A stretch of DNA of 30,081 nt, taken from the IMG/VR virus record IMGVR_UViG_3300009451_000001, positions 1 through 30,081 of that record. The stretch is one strand, 5' to 3'. A program made the position numbers and the translations under genes. The stretch comes from a virus. Every line of letters starts with the position of its first letter. Within the stretch, counting starts at the first letter, position 1. This document shows, one piece after another, positions 8,714 through 16,609 of the stretch. The notes under the pieces were generated by a model that saw only the letters and a list, made by a program, of their open reading frames with translations, searched no databases and was not told the DNA's origin.

Positions 8714-9656
8714 TAGGGAGCTCCTCTAGTACTTCACCTTTGTGACTATTAATATACTCATCATCTCTGTGAATACCTAAGGCTCTCTGGAATATCCTCC
8801 TAAGTTCATCGATATGTTTCTGAGGACCATTCTCGTTCATGTCATATTCTCTCTGCTCATCATTGATATTATTCCATACCATTGCTGCCCATTGAGGAAT
8901 ATAATTGCCCTTACTCTGGAGACTAACGATCATCTTTCTGGTTAATATTCCCTGCAGAACCCTGTTAAGCTTTAACCGGTCTTCATTTGTCATGAACCCG
9001 GTGAAGTATCTAGCTTCTGTATCGGTTTTATCAAGTAGAAATCGATGCTGATCATAATAGGCATTGTAAGGATCTCGCAATAAGTATACCGTAATATCTT
9101 TGCGGGACCACTGATGATTCATCATGTGATTAGCACTAACATCCCAGAAAAAATAATAATATTTGCCCATGTTTTCGTAGGATATCTTATAAGAACTGCT
9201 CTCAGCTCCTCTATTCCATAGTGTATGGATAACATCTAACGGCATTCTAACCATTAACGATGTTTCAAGAAATGTCTTCATACTGGTAGATTCTAATGAT
9301 CTAATGAGACGCCTCATGGCTGATTTTTTCTTTCTTGCTCGAACCTTTTTATTATCAAGCTTAAAGCGCATATGATAATAAATAAAATCCTCAACTTCTA
9401 TTTTATTTCTGAATGTATCCATGACTTCTTTATGCAACAGGGGTTCTAATTCTTGTTCATACCTTATTTTGTTCTGTGCGATCATGTCAGCACCCTCAGG
9501 AAATGAACCACACTTTTTAATGAACTCATCCATTTCTAATTTATCAGGCGGATTAAGGTTATGAAGCCTAAGATTTTCTATTATGCTTTCACCGGAGAAC
9601 CCTGAATAAATCAGGGTTCTCATGAAATTATAATATGGGAAAAACGGTAAGCGCAT
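8670..9656 (-). CDS. Unknown protein immediately upstream of the large terminase
   Basis: 328 residues, not recognised by family. It is mostly helical and rich in aromatic and basic residues (a KKVRARKKKSAMRRLIRSL stretch near 102-120), which suggests nucleic-acid contact. Its ATG directly follows the TAG of the 698-residue gene, whose last codons supply the ribosome site GGGAGGAG. Its end overlaps the terminase start by 44 bases. This is the place where phages often encode the small terminase subunit, but at 328 residues it is longer than most of those and I see no clear helix-turn-helix. A packaging partner is a positional guess only. Confidence 0.6.
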   Translation of the reverse strand: MRLPFFPYYNFMRTLIYSGFSGESIIENLRLHNLNPPDKLEMDEFIKKCGSFPEGADMIAQNKIRYEQELEPLLHKEVMDTFRNKIEVEDFIYYHMRFKLDNKKVRARKKKSAMRRLIRSLESTSMKTFLETSLMVRMPLDVIHTLWNRGAESSSYKISYENMGKYYYFFWDVSANHMMNHQWSRKDITVYLLRDPYNAYYDQHRFLLDKTDTEARYFTGFMTNEDRLKLNRVLQGILTRKMIVSLQSKGNYIPQWAAMVWNNINDEQREYDMNENGPQKHIDELRRIFQRALGIHRDDEYINSHKGEVLEELPNVQDEQVDILSRRS

Positions 9657-11753
9657 CTACTCCTCCCTAGACACACTACCTCTTATCTCTTTCAGAACTT
9701 TGGTTAGAGCCTGAATTGCTCTCATGAGTATGTTTTCCGGTATGTTGTTTTTACCCATTCGCGCGATAAGTAATAGCTGCCCCAGCTTGTCTATCGTGTC
9801 TTCTACTGCACTTTCTACATGACTGGTATCGCCGATATTGTCATTATCCACGTATTCCAGTCCAATTATATCATCAACCATACTTTCGAGATCACCAAGC
9901 TTAGTGAGTAGATCCAGATTATCTGCGCTTTTCTCGATATCATGGAAGAATTCTTTTATATTCTTATCCTTCATCATAACATAGGCAAGTTTCACCCATT
10001 CTCCCCTGTACTCATCGAACGCATTAGCCGTAGCAATCTTTAGCATAGGAGCTTTGTCTTTTTTGGCTAACTTATAGGATTCCCCGATATATAGATCTTT
10101 GACACCTATATTCTCGTTACCCATGAAGTATTGAATATGAAGGTCAGCGGCAACCTTATCCAGAGACTCATAGACTTCCGGATTCTTGCCCTCGGCCTTT
10201 ATCTCGATATCAACTTTCTTAGGATTCAACCCGTTAGTTTCCACGGTGAGTTCATGATCATAGTCTTGCATCTCGCCATCAAAATAATCGTTGTAAAACT
10301 TCTTAGGCATTGTAGGTTCTATTTCTTCACCCCTCAGAATTCTTACTTCATACAGGGATGGAATCAGCCAAAGCGGATACCTCGTGTCGGAAATAGGTGA
10401 GAATTGGTTAGTCCTCATTTTATCCTTATTACCCTTGATAGGATAATTAACCTCACAGCCCATCCAACAAGATATTCTGCTTTTGGACGCTAACGACATC
10501 AAATGTAAGACAACTTCTCTGTTCTTCTTACTGCCAAGCATGAAATCATCTACCTTTTCTACAACATACGGAGAGGAAAGCCTATTTTCCGGGACATAGA
10601 ATACGATTGTTTTATTAAGTAATCCCTGAGGATCTTCCATCTTATCGATGTTATCAACCCATGTTCCAGTGCTCTTTCCTTCACCTTTAAATTTAGTGGC
10701 TTCTGATGTACCATATACTTTTCCATAAGACCATGCAGGACCATTATTGAGTTGTTTTGGCTCTTTATAATCGGGTGCTTCATCCTGTCCATTTATTATA
10801 GGGGTACAATTGTCATATCTGCCATCATCAAGGATAGTCAAAGGTTTAAGCCTTTTCTTTGATACGCCCTCAATAGAAAATGTGTTCATAAATACATGGG
10901 CTCTGCGCACCCCTGCTCCCAAAGGTATAGAATAAGTACCAGACTCAGTAATTTCTTTCATAGCCGGAGGAGCAACTGTTTCCGGGTCAAACGATACCCA
11001 TTCGGATTCTTTAACAGTCTTTTCCCCGAGCTTTTGCACGTCTATTTCCGGTAAAGCACTTATATGCTCGTACTTAATAGATAAGCCGGCCCTCTTCAAT
11101 ATGTCACAATCATAATGATATGGTTTATCGGCTCTTTCAACCGTAGCAAGCTTAAGGATATCTTCCCTTTCATAAATACTTTTAGCATTTTTTATAAATT
11201 TCTGTGCACTTTCAGGGAGTATCTGATCTGGCTTGAACAAATCATTATAGGCCTTAGCTACTTTTTCCACAGTTTCCTTGGCGCTTTTGACATACATAGG
11301 ATTTCCATCCGTATCGGTCTCATTGGTATCAAATAAACTTGATATGAATTCAGATTGTTCCGTCATATCCTCGCCCTTAGGATTATCTACTATCTTAGCG
11401 GTCATCTGGGATTTATTTCTCAGGCTGCTAATCATATCCACATCCAAAGGAACAACTTTACTGCCATGAAGAGCGATATCAGGATCCTTGAGCTTCCATT
11501 CTGAGATAAAGATAGGAATCGTCAACGAGACACCACTATCACGATACTCGCACGATCCGATCGCGCTTCCTGTCTCAGGATCTTTCAGTTCAAAGTTCAC
11601 GGGTCTCATCCCACCTGATAGACGTGGGAATTTGTCAGTAAGATACTCATCTACCAGAGATGACCATCTACTAGCATCTTTTGCTTCTAAATTGAGCAAT
11701 GCAACCTTAACCATATTAAATGGTTCTACTTGTTTAAATAATCCGCTACCCAT
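9657..11753 (-). CDS. Large unknown protein of the packaging/head module
   Basis: 698 residues; excellent ribosome site (AGGAGGAAAAA) before the ATG. No family recognised. The N-terminal 130 residues look like a mixed alpha/beta domain (VNFELKDPETGSAIGSCEY, LTIPIFISEWKL), the middle (about 270-510) is beta-rich, and the last 150 are helical. The sequence near residue 14 (NMVKVALLN) faintly resembles the tag of the downstream-encoded proteins but lacks the Cys-Pro and is not at the start. It is the largest gene between the amidoligase cluster and terminase. A structural or head-maturation role is likely from size and position, but nothing proves it. Confidence 0.65.
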   Translation of the reverse strand: MGSGLFKQVEPFNMVKVALLNLEAKDASRWSSLVDEYLTDKFPRLSGGMRPVNFELKDPETGSAIGSCEYRDSGVSLTIPIFISEWKLKDPDIALHGSKVVPLDVDMISSLRNKSQMTAKIVDNPKGEDMTEQSEFISSLFDTNETDTDGNPMYVKSAKETVEKVAKAYNDLFKPDQILPESAQKFIKNAKSIYEREDILKLATVERADKPYHYDCDILKRAGLSIKYEHISALPEIDVQKLGEKTVKESEWVSFDPETVAPPAMKEITESGTYSIPLGAGVRRAHVFMNTFSIEGVSKKRLKPLTILDDGRYDNCTPIINGQDEAPDYKEPKQLNNGPAWSYGKVYGTSEATKFKGEGKSTGTWVDNIDKMEDPQGLLNKTIVFYVPENRLSSPYVVEKVDDFMLGSKKNREVVLHLMSLASKSRISCWMGCEVNYPIKGNKDKMRTNQFSPISDTRYPLWLIPSLYEVRILRGEEIEPTMPKKFYNDYFDGEMQDYDHELTVETNGLNPKKVDIEIKAEGKNPEVYESLDKVAADLHIQYFMGNENIGVKDLYIGESYKLAKKDKAPMLKIATANAFDEYRGEWVKLAYVMMKDKNIKEFFHDIEKSADNLDLLTKLGDLESMVDDIIGLEYVDNDNIGDTSHVESAVEDTIDKLGQLLLIARMGKNNIPENILMRAIQALTKVLKEIRGSVSREE

Positions 11754-11815
11754 TTTTTCCTCCTGGGGTATTATGTTTAAAGTCTATGTTACTGTTCTTC
11801 ATGATGTATTTTTTT

Positions 11816-12133
11816 TTACCACTTAAGGGTTATTGCACCGGCAACTACTACCGGATTCTCTTCATCAGTTGTGATTATATTAACTATCTTACCTAAATAA
11901 TCTTCACCCTTGTTACAATACTCTGTAACATACGTATTTACGCCAAGTACGCTCACCATACCCGCATAGCATATCTGATATGATCCAGCTACATTGCATT
12001 TGAATCCCCTGCATGCAAGGTCAAAGTTTTCCCCGTCAAAATCATGAAGATCTTGTGCATATGCATATCGATTACTGGCTTCTTTATCATTCTGCTTCAA
12101 ATACTCTTTCATCGCATCTTTTGCTGCGCTCAT
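11816..12133 (-). CDS. Small hypothetical protein, possibly virion-associated
   Basis: 105 residues, not recognised. A helical N-terminus (AKDAMKEYLKQNDKEASNR) is followed by a beta-rich part with four Cys residues (ACRGFKCN, QICYAG, EYCNKG) and a C-terminal strand pair (KIVNIIT, NPVVVAGAITLKW). The pattern of a helix plus small beta barrel would suit a head decoration or completion protein, but this is a guess from composition. A GTAGGAG site precedes the ATG, and the gene begins 9 bases after the end of the DUF3008-like gene. Confidence 0.55.
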   Translation of the reverse strand: MSAAKDAMKEYLKQNDKEASNRYAYAQDLHDFDGENFDLACRGFKCNVAGSYQICYAGMVSVLGVNTYVTEYCNKGEDYLGKIVNIITTDEENPVVVAGAITLKW

Positions 12134-12142
12134 AAATAACTC

Positions 12143-12493
12143 CTACAATTTTTTTAACATGTTGCCGGCATTAACTTTTAACGTATCCATGACAGGCTTT
12201 TTATATAAGGCTGCAGTCACACCTGTTCCAATTGTAGCGATGGGCTTCTTAATAAGAGATTTACCCACAGCCTTACCAGCACCCATGATCATTTTTCCAA
12301 CCCAAGCAACTTTCGCTCTGTCAGGTAATGTTCTTCTGGGCGTGTGTGCAAATTCACTTAACTGTTTCAATGTCATGTCCCCCCAGTACAACTTTTTAGC
12401 TGATCCCCTAAGGCTATTTACATCCATCCTGCCACGTCTAGCAGCATAGGCCATGCCCATAGCCTTTTGCTGCTTCTTACTTACGCTCGGCAA
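12143..12493 (-). CDS. DUF3008-like protein with a TTG start and a hydrophobic C-terminal extension
   Basis: 116 residues from TTG at 12493. The N-terminal 60 residues (MPSVSKKQQKAMGMAYAARR, a SLRGSAKKLY segment and LKQLSEFAHTPRRTLPD) match my memory of the small DUF3008 family, whose members begin MPAKSKxQQKAAGxAxxAKRG and continue with LKGASKxMYxSMSxxELExFAST. That family start coincides exactly with this TTG, which has GAGG five bases upstream and lies just after the TGA of the preceding gene. A longer ATG-initiated frame to 12565 would overlap that gene by 65 bases and add residues foreign to the family. Residues 65-116 are an extra Gly/Lys-rich amphipathic region (AGKAVGKSLIKKPIATIGTG). 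Function of DUF3008 is unknown. Confidence 0.75.
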   Translation of the reverse strand: MPSVSKKQQKAMGMAYAARRGRMDVNSLRGSAKKLYWGDMTLKQLSEFAHTPRRTLPDRAKVAWVGKMIMGAGKAVGKSLIKKPIATIGTGVTAALYKKPVMDTLKVNAGNMLKKL

Positions 12494-12500
12494 CCTTTCC

Positions 12501-12917
12501 TCAACTCTTCTTGGGTTTATAATCTGATTTCTTTTGAGGTCTACCGAAAATATGCCCGCCACCATAAGCTAAAGGTGCTACCATAGCTCCACCAACTACA
12601 CCTGCAGCCACATTTGCGGGTATCGCAAGAGGATTTCTCTGGGCTAAAGCCTGTAATATACCATACACCGAGCCGCCTATTCCGCCACCGACGGCGCCTT
12701 GTCCTATAGCTTGAGGTAAATACGATTTACCAGTATTTTTTGCGACAGCACCCATAGCACCGGGTCTTCCCCATAAAAGACTCACAGCCGGGTGTTGAAT
12801 AAAATGTTCTGAAGCAAGCCCATACGGTACAGCACCCCTTAATCCGCCTTTTAATGCATCCATTTCTGCACCATATTGGTCATATGCTGCGATCTTAATC
12901 ATTGTTGGACATTTCAT
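12501..12917 (-). CDS. Tagged Gly/Ala-rich membrane-active-looking protein, copy B of a tandem pair
   Basis: 138 residues, same length as the preceding gene product and clearly its paralogue: shared AAYDQYG, ALKGG, AVPYGL, SEHF, the HP-V-S-L motif and AxAKNTGKS. It starts with the peptide MKCPTMIKIAA, one of six versions of a common N-terminal tag in this window. The second half is a glycine-zipper-like apolar region (AVGGGIGGSVYGILQAL, AANVAAGVVGGAMVAPLAYG type) ending in a lysine-rich tail. Such regions can insert in membranes or oligomerise. No known family recognised. Strong ribosome site AAAAAGGAGAAAAAG, identical in the sister gene. A virion-internal, ejected or membrane-pore role is possible. 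Confidence 0.7.
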   Translation of the reverse strand: MKCPTMIKIAAYDQYGAEMDALKGGLRGAVPYGLASEHFIQHPAVSLLWGRPGAMGAVAKNTGKSYLPQAIGQGAVGGGIGGSVYGILQALAQRNPLAIPANVAAGVVGGAMVAPLAYGGGHIFGRPQKKSDYKPKKS

Positions 12918-12935
12918 CTTTTTCTCCTTTTTATT

Positions 12936-13352
12936 TTATCGTTTTGGTGGGGTATAGGATGATGCATCTCTTCTTTTCCCGAAGGCACTTCCCATACCAT
13001 ATGGTAACATAGATTCAGCCGCTCCAACACCTGCTCCACCTGCTGCAAACATTGGTGCAAGCCAAGGTTTTTTGGTCATTAATGCTGCTAATATACCAAC
13101 ACCAAGCCCGCCTACTCCACCGGCTGTTGCACTTTGTCCCACAGATTTACCAAAATTTGATTTACCTGTGTTTTTAGCAATAGCTCCAAGCTGACCACTT
13201 CTTCCAAACAGGCTAGACACAACCGGGTGTCTACCGAAATGTTCTGAGCCAAGCCCATATGGTACAGCACTTCTAAACCCGCCCTTTAGAGCATTTCCTT
13301 CTACACCATATTGGTCATATGCTGCATTTTTAATCATTATTGGACATTTCAC
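12936..13352 (-). CDS. Tagged Gly/Ala-rich protein, copy A of a tandem pair (GTG start)
   Basis: 138 residues from GTG at 13352. The tag VKCPIMIKNAA (Met when initiated) follows AAAAAGGAGAAAAAG at the same spacing as in the sister gene, and the length then equals the sister's. An ATG at 13394 is in frame but lies inside the preceding gene and adds a lysine-rich leader absent from the paralogue, so I reject it. The C-terminal half carries two glycine-rich apolar stretches (TAGGVGGLGVGILAALM and FAAGGAGVGAAESMLPYG). The region 65-80 (GQLGAIAKNTGKSNFG) aligns with the sister. Function unknown; see the tag finding. Confidence 0.7.
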   Translation of the reverse strand: MKCPIMIKNAAYDQYGVEGNALKGGFRSAVPYGLGSEHFGRHPVVSSLFGRSGQLGAIAKNTGKSNFGKSVGQSATAGGVGGLGVGILAALMTKKPWLAPMFAAGGAGVGAAESMLPYGMGSAFGKRRDASSYTPPKR

Positions 13353-13365
13353 CTTTTTCTCCTTT

Positions 13366-14715
13366 TTAGATACGCCATGCTTTTGATATGTCAAGGTCTA
13401 CGTTAGGTTTACCGTCAGCCAAACTTTGTAAGACCTTATGAAGTTTAGGATCCCATTTAACCCCAGCCTTCGTTAATATTCTGTATATTTCATTACCAAA
13501 AAACCTATGATTACTAGGGGTAAATAGATTTATAGTTGTACCGTCCCCAGTCCTTCTCATCATTTCCCTGCCAAGAGCAACTGCATCATTATGTAAATCA
13601 GGGTGGGAAGTTAAAAGTTGAGTTAATCCGTAGGTACTGTATGTTTGTTCTGGACTGCCAAGAAACGTAGGCCCCTGCCTCGCTTCAAATGTTTTTACTC
13701 CGTTACCCAAAGTCTTGATGCCTCTGGTATCAAATAAAGTATTCCCATAGTGAGCATCTCTTGCTCTTATTTTAGCCCCTCCAACAGTATACTGATTAAC
13801 TATACCGGAGAGAATAGCTTTCAAAAACAGTGGATCATCCTTAGATAGATATTTACCCCCACCATACCTAAGATCTCCTGTCTTTAGATCAGCCAACTCA
13901 TTTTTAAGAATATCTAAATGAAGGTGGCCGCCATGCCCTGCGCTTTGACCAGGTATAGCAGCTAAACTTGTCATAGTTGCGTTTGAAGGTAAATAATTTT
14001 TTTTGGTAGCCTTTAACAACGCTCTGAATACTTCTTCAGCTTCTTCTGGGTCAGTCATTGCTTTTGGATTAAATTCGAGACCGAATGTTGAGCTATCACC
14101 GGATATTTGACCAGCGATATCTTTTGCTTTATTCCAAAATTGACTTGGCTTTCCTTTCATAGTTATTTCACGGCCGAAGCCATACATGGTTTGTGGAACC
14201 GGTCCAACGAGACGACTAGCAGGCCCATCGATCCCTTTATATAAAGCAAGTAACTCTGGGTCTGATCCGATGAACCTTATGTTGGGTTTTGGTATTTTCC
14301 TCACCAACTTTGCCAGATCACCAATCGCGGCGGTCTTACCAAATAGATCTCCTGCGTCTCTATAAATATTACCAACATTAACATTCCTAGCGCCAGTCGG
14401 TATGGCGTGCCTACTGGTTCTCATGAGTTTCTCATAAAGTTCAGTTTTATTAATACCAATAATCGCGGCGGAAATAGCATGTCTTTTCAGGGTTTCAACT
14501 GGATTTTCTTTCACCATTCTTCCAACAGTTTTTATGGGATTACCTTCATATGCGGTTAAATAAGCAGCAGTTCCTAAAGCATGAGGAATACCCCTCGCAA
14601 TGTTATATCGGCCTTTGGCTGTATATCCAAACCTAAGAGCACCCTTTAATGCAACTCCAAGTAATGTGGCCGCTGCTGCATTATTTGGTTCTTTAACTTT
14701 AACATCTTTTTCCAT
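13366..14715 (-). CDS. Phage amidoligase-like (COOH-NH2 ligase) protein
   Basis: 449 residues. Motifs in order: GSDPE (150-154), FGLEFN (211-216), HGGHLHLD (261-268) and FEARQGP (343-349). This series matches the glutamine-synthetase-like carboxylate-amine ligases that phages carry (phiEco32-type amidoligases), with a GADPE-like start, a GGHxH motif and a final E-x-R motif. Such enzymes are predicted to join an amine to a carboxylate using ATP and have been proposed to modify cell-wall peptides or proteins; substrates are unproven. The first 140 residues are an extra helical, Ala-rich domain (NNAAAATLLGVALKGALRFG) that could anchor it. GAGGTGAT precedes the ATG. It lies among tagged proteins and next to sugar-modifying genes. 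The assignment rests on motif memory. Confidence 0.55.
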   Translation of the reverse strand: MEKDVKVKEPNNAAAATLLGVALKGALRFGYTAKGRYNIARGIPHALGTAAYLTAYEGNPIKTVGRMVKENPVETLKRHAISAAIIGINKTELYEKLMRTSRHAIPTGARNVNVGNIYRDAGDLFGKTAAIGDLAKLVRKIPKPNIRFIGSDPELLALYKGIDGPASRLVGPVPQTMYGFGREITMKGKPSQFWNKAKDIAGQISGDSSTFGLEFNPKAMTDPEEAEEVFRALLKATKKNYLPSNATMTSLAAIPGQSAGHGGHLHLDILKNELADLKTGDLRYGGGKYLSKDDPLFLKAILSGIVNQYTVGGAKIRARDAHYGNTLFDTRGIKTLGNGVKTFEARQGPTFLGSPEQTYSTYGLTQLLTSHPDLHNDAVALGREMMRRTGDGTTINLFTPSNHRFFGNEIYRILTKAGVKWDPKLHKVLQSLADGKPNVDLDISKAWRI

Positions 14716-14795
14716 AAATCACCTCACCATAGCAATTAAAAAAATGATACTTAGGTTGTTGTCAATCTTTTTTTTAAGATCATGTTTTTTTGATA

Positions 14796-15839
14796 TCATA
14801 ATGACCTGTATATGTCATCCCACATATCGGCAACAACTCTATAACTGTGAAAGTTATCGCAAAATTCCTTTGTGGCTATTGATAATGCTTCCATATCAGA
14901 ATTTAATGCGCCTTGCATAGCTTTATAAGCCCCCTGCATGGTATCTCGATTAAACATAATCACGGGACAATCTTTACCCAATTTCCCGCTAGATTGGCGT
15001 AAGGCCATATTTGTTACATGACATACCGTTGGAATTCCGAATTGCATCGCTTCTAACGCAGAGTTACCATAAAATCCTGCACCGGCCTGATCAAAAAACA
15101 TGTGAGAGCGTTTCTTCCTTTCTACGCATTCAATAAATGGTACTCCGTGAATTATCTCTTCTTGACATTCTATTCCACTTCTTTGTAGTTTCCTAACTGC
15201 CGGAACAAAAATACTATAAGTTGACTTTTTTTCAATATTAGAAGGGGAATGACTAATGATATATGCTCCCCCATCATAATTATATGTTCTTTCCACAGAT
15301 TCGCTGTCTATAGCCTGTTGAGTGTAAATACCTTTAAATCCAGGATAGTTTATATCGGCCGTCAATGCAGTGTAAAGATCAGCCTTGCCATACTCAGCGA
15401 TACTACCCCATGAGTGACAGATCTTAGACTTTTTAAGGTGCCTTCTAGCTCCACTACCCCCGGTAGTAACTATGGTTTTCTTGTCGCGAGGTATAGTTAT
15501 AACTTTTCCCCATACATGAACCGGAGGCTCGTCTCCCTTGAAATGAATGACATCTGCCTCGTTGACTAACTCCTGAACTTTTCTGAAGCCTGTTTTTATG
15601 AGATGTTGAATTTTATCTAGGTCTCTCTTCCTTGGGTGTTTTGTTTTTAACACCAACCGCTCTCTACGAACTAGTCTAGCCGGTTTTACAACCGTGAGGG
15701 TATAATCAGAGCCATGCATAGTAGGCCGACTAGTAACTAACACGATATGATGTTCAGGATGATACATCCGGACACAGTCTCTTATTCTCTTCCCAGACCC
15801 TGCATAATCCGCATTAGATAGAATTACGATATTTGCCAT
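14796..15839 (-). CDS. GT-B-fold glycosyltransferase
   Basis: 347 residues. The start (MANIVILSNADYAGSGKRI) is a Rossmann strand-loop-helix typical of GT-B enzymes, followed by strands HHIVLVTSRP and ADVIHFKGDE. Near the C-terminus, AGAGFYGNSALEAMQFGIPT has the Glu-x7-Gly pattern of the family 4/1 donor-binding loop. Such enzymes transfer a sugar from an activated donor. In phages they decorate virion proteins, DNA or host surface glycans. An LicD-like gene lies immediately upstream, so the two may act together on one glycan. The AAAAGGGAA ribosome site is close to the ATG. Donor and acceptor cannot be told from sequence. Confidence 0.75.
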   Translation of the reverse strand: MANIVILSNADYAGSGKRIRDCVRMYHPEHHIVLVTSRPTMHGSDYTLTVVKPARLVRRERLVLKTKHPRKRDLDKIQHLIKTGFRKVQELVNEADVIHFKGDEPPVHVWGKVITIPRDKKTIVTTGGSGARRHLKKSKICHSWGSIAEYGKADLYTALTADINYPGFKGIYTQQAIDSESVERTYNYDGGAYIISHSPSNIEKKSTYSIFVPAVRKLQRSGIECQEEIIHGVPFIECVERKKRSHMFFDQAGAGFYGNSALEAMQFGIPTVCHVTNMALRQSSGKLGKDCPVIMFNRDTMQGAYKAMQGALNSDMEALSIATKEFCDNFHSYRVVADMWDDIYRSL

Positions 15840-15891
15840 TTCCCTTTTCCCATCCTATTATTCCGCCGATTCTTCATACATAAACATACCT

Positions 15892-16575
15892 TTATGTCAT
15901 GTTCTTAATCTTATCATTTTCATTTATCAGGATCGTTTGCAAAATCTTTTCATTAAAATACCCTTCTTTGGGCACCTTCCAGTTTCCATACCACACAGAT
16001 AAGCAATTTTTATAAGAGACGGGAACTTTAAATCTCTGATGTAACAATTTTCCATCATTTTTAAGCGGGAATATCCACTTCTTAGGGATAGAGCTGTAGT
16101 GTCTTATACTTTTCCCATGTACTCTTGGATAAAAGTTATATATCGCAAGGTTATTATTATTCAATGGATCTTCGAAGGCAAGGTACACATCAAAAAACAT
16201 ACCTCTTAGTATTGCTCCACCTTCAGTAGTCCATGTTGTAAAACGAAGACCACCCCATTCTTTAGAAGGCCTTGGTCGAGTTATTTCACGATTATTGCCT
16301 ATTTCTTTTGAGATAGATTCTATTTCTTTCTTCAGACTGGCATAATCATTCGATTCTGATTTCGATATAATAGCAACATCGATGTCTTTATCATACGGGA
16401 TGGGCCGCTTGTTACGGATTGAAGCTAACAATCCACCATACACCATGAACATCTCATAACCCATCTCAGCTAATTTCTGTTCCATTTCTTTCAGCTTATC
16501 TACATAATATTCTATTTCTATCGGCATAAGCTGTTCGAATTTTCGTTTGATCCTGCGGTCATTAATCATCATCAC
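15892..16575 (-). CDS. LicD-like nucleotidyltransferase-fold transferase
   Basis: 227 residues. The segment YEMFMVYGGLLASIRNKRP, continued by IPYDKDIDVAI, is the hallmark of the LicD / fukutin-related family: a Gly-rich GxLL-x3-R start, then PxDxDIDV carrying the metal-binding aspartates. LicD proteins transfer phosphocholine or similar phospho-alcohol groups onto cell-surface glycans. The remaining half (GGLRFTTWTTEGGAILRGMF, then a Trp/Tyr-rich end) is less conserved. GTG at 16575 follows AAGGGG; ATGs at 16572 and 16569 are also possible. Together with the adjacent glycosyltransferase it suggests a small glycan-modification pair, for virion proteins or for the host surface. Substrate unknown. 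Confidence 0.68.
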   Translation of the reverse strand: MMMINDRRIKRKFEQLMPIEIEYYVDKLKEMEQKLAEMGYEMFMVYGGLLASIRNKRPIPYDKDIDVAIISKSESNDYASLKKEIESISKEIGNNREITRPRPSKEWGGLRFTTWTTEGGAILRGMFFDVYLAFEDPLNNNNLAIYNFYPRVHGKSIRHYSSIPKKWIFPLKNDGKLLHQRFKVPVSYKNCLSVWYGNWKVPKEGYFNEKILQTILINENDKIKNMT

Positions 16576-16609
16576 ATTGCCCCTTCCACTATTATTTATT
16601 ATATGCGGT

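Larger units (their letters stand above)
12501..13352 (-). repeat. Tandem gene duplication (two 417-base copies)
   Basis: Two adjacent genes of equal length (417 bases each) separated by 18 bases. Ribosome site, tag and first 17 codons are nearly identical at DNA level, and similarity continues through the first half of the protein before fading in the glycine-rich part. This is a local duplication followed by divergence, which suggests that dosage or two variants of this tagged protein are useful. Confidence 0.8.

Noticed and set aside
9657-11753. Seventh tag member (NMVKVALL near residue 14 of the 698-residue protein)
   Set aside because: It lacks the Cys-Pro pair and is not at the N-terminus; the first ATG has a much better ribosome site than the internal one.
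12936-13394. Longer start for the tagged copy A protein
   Set aside because: The upstream ATG lies inside the amidoligase gene and adds a lysine-rich leader absent from the paralogue, whereas the GTG has the same ribosome site and spacing as the sister gene.
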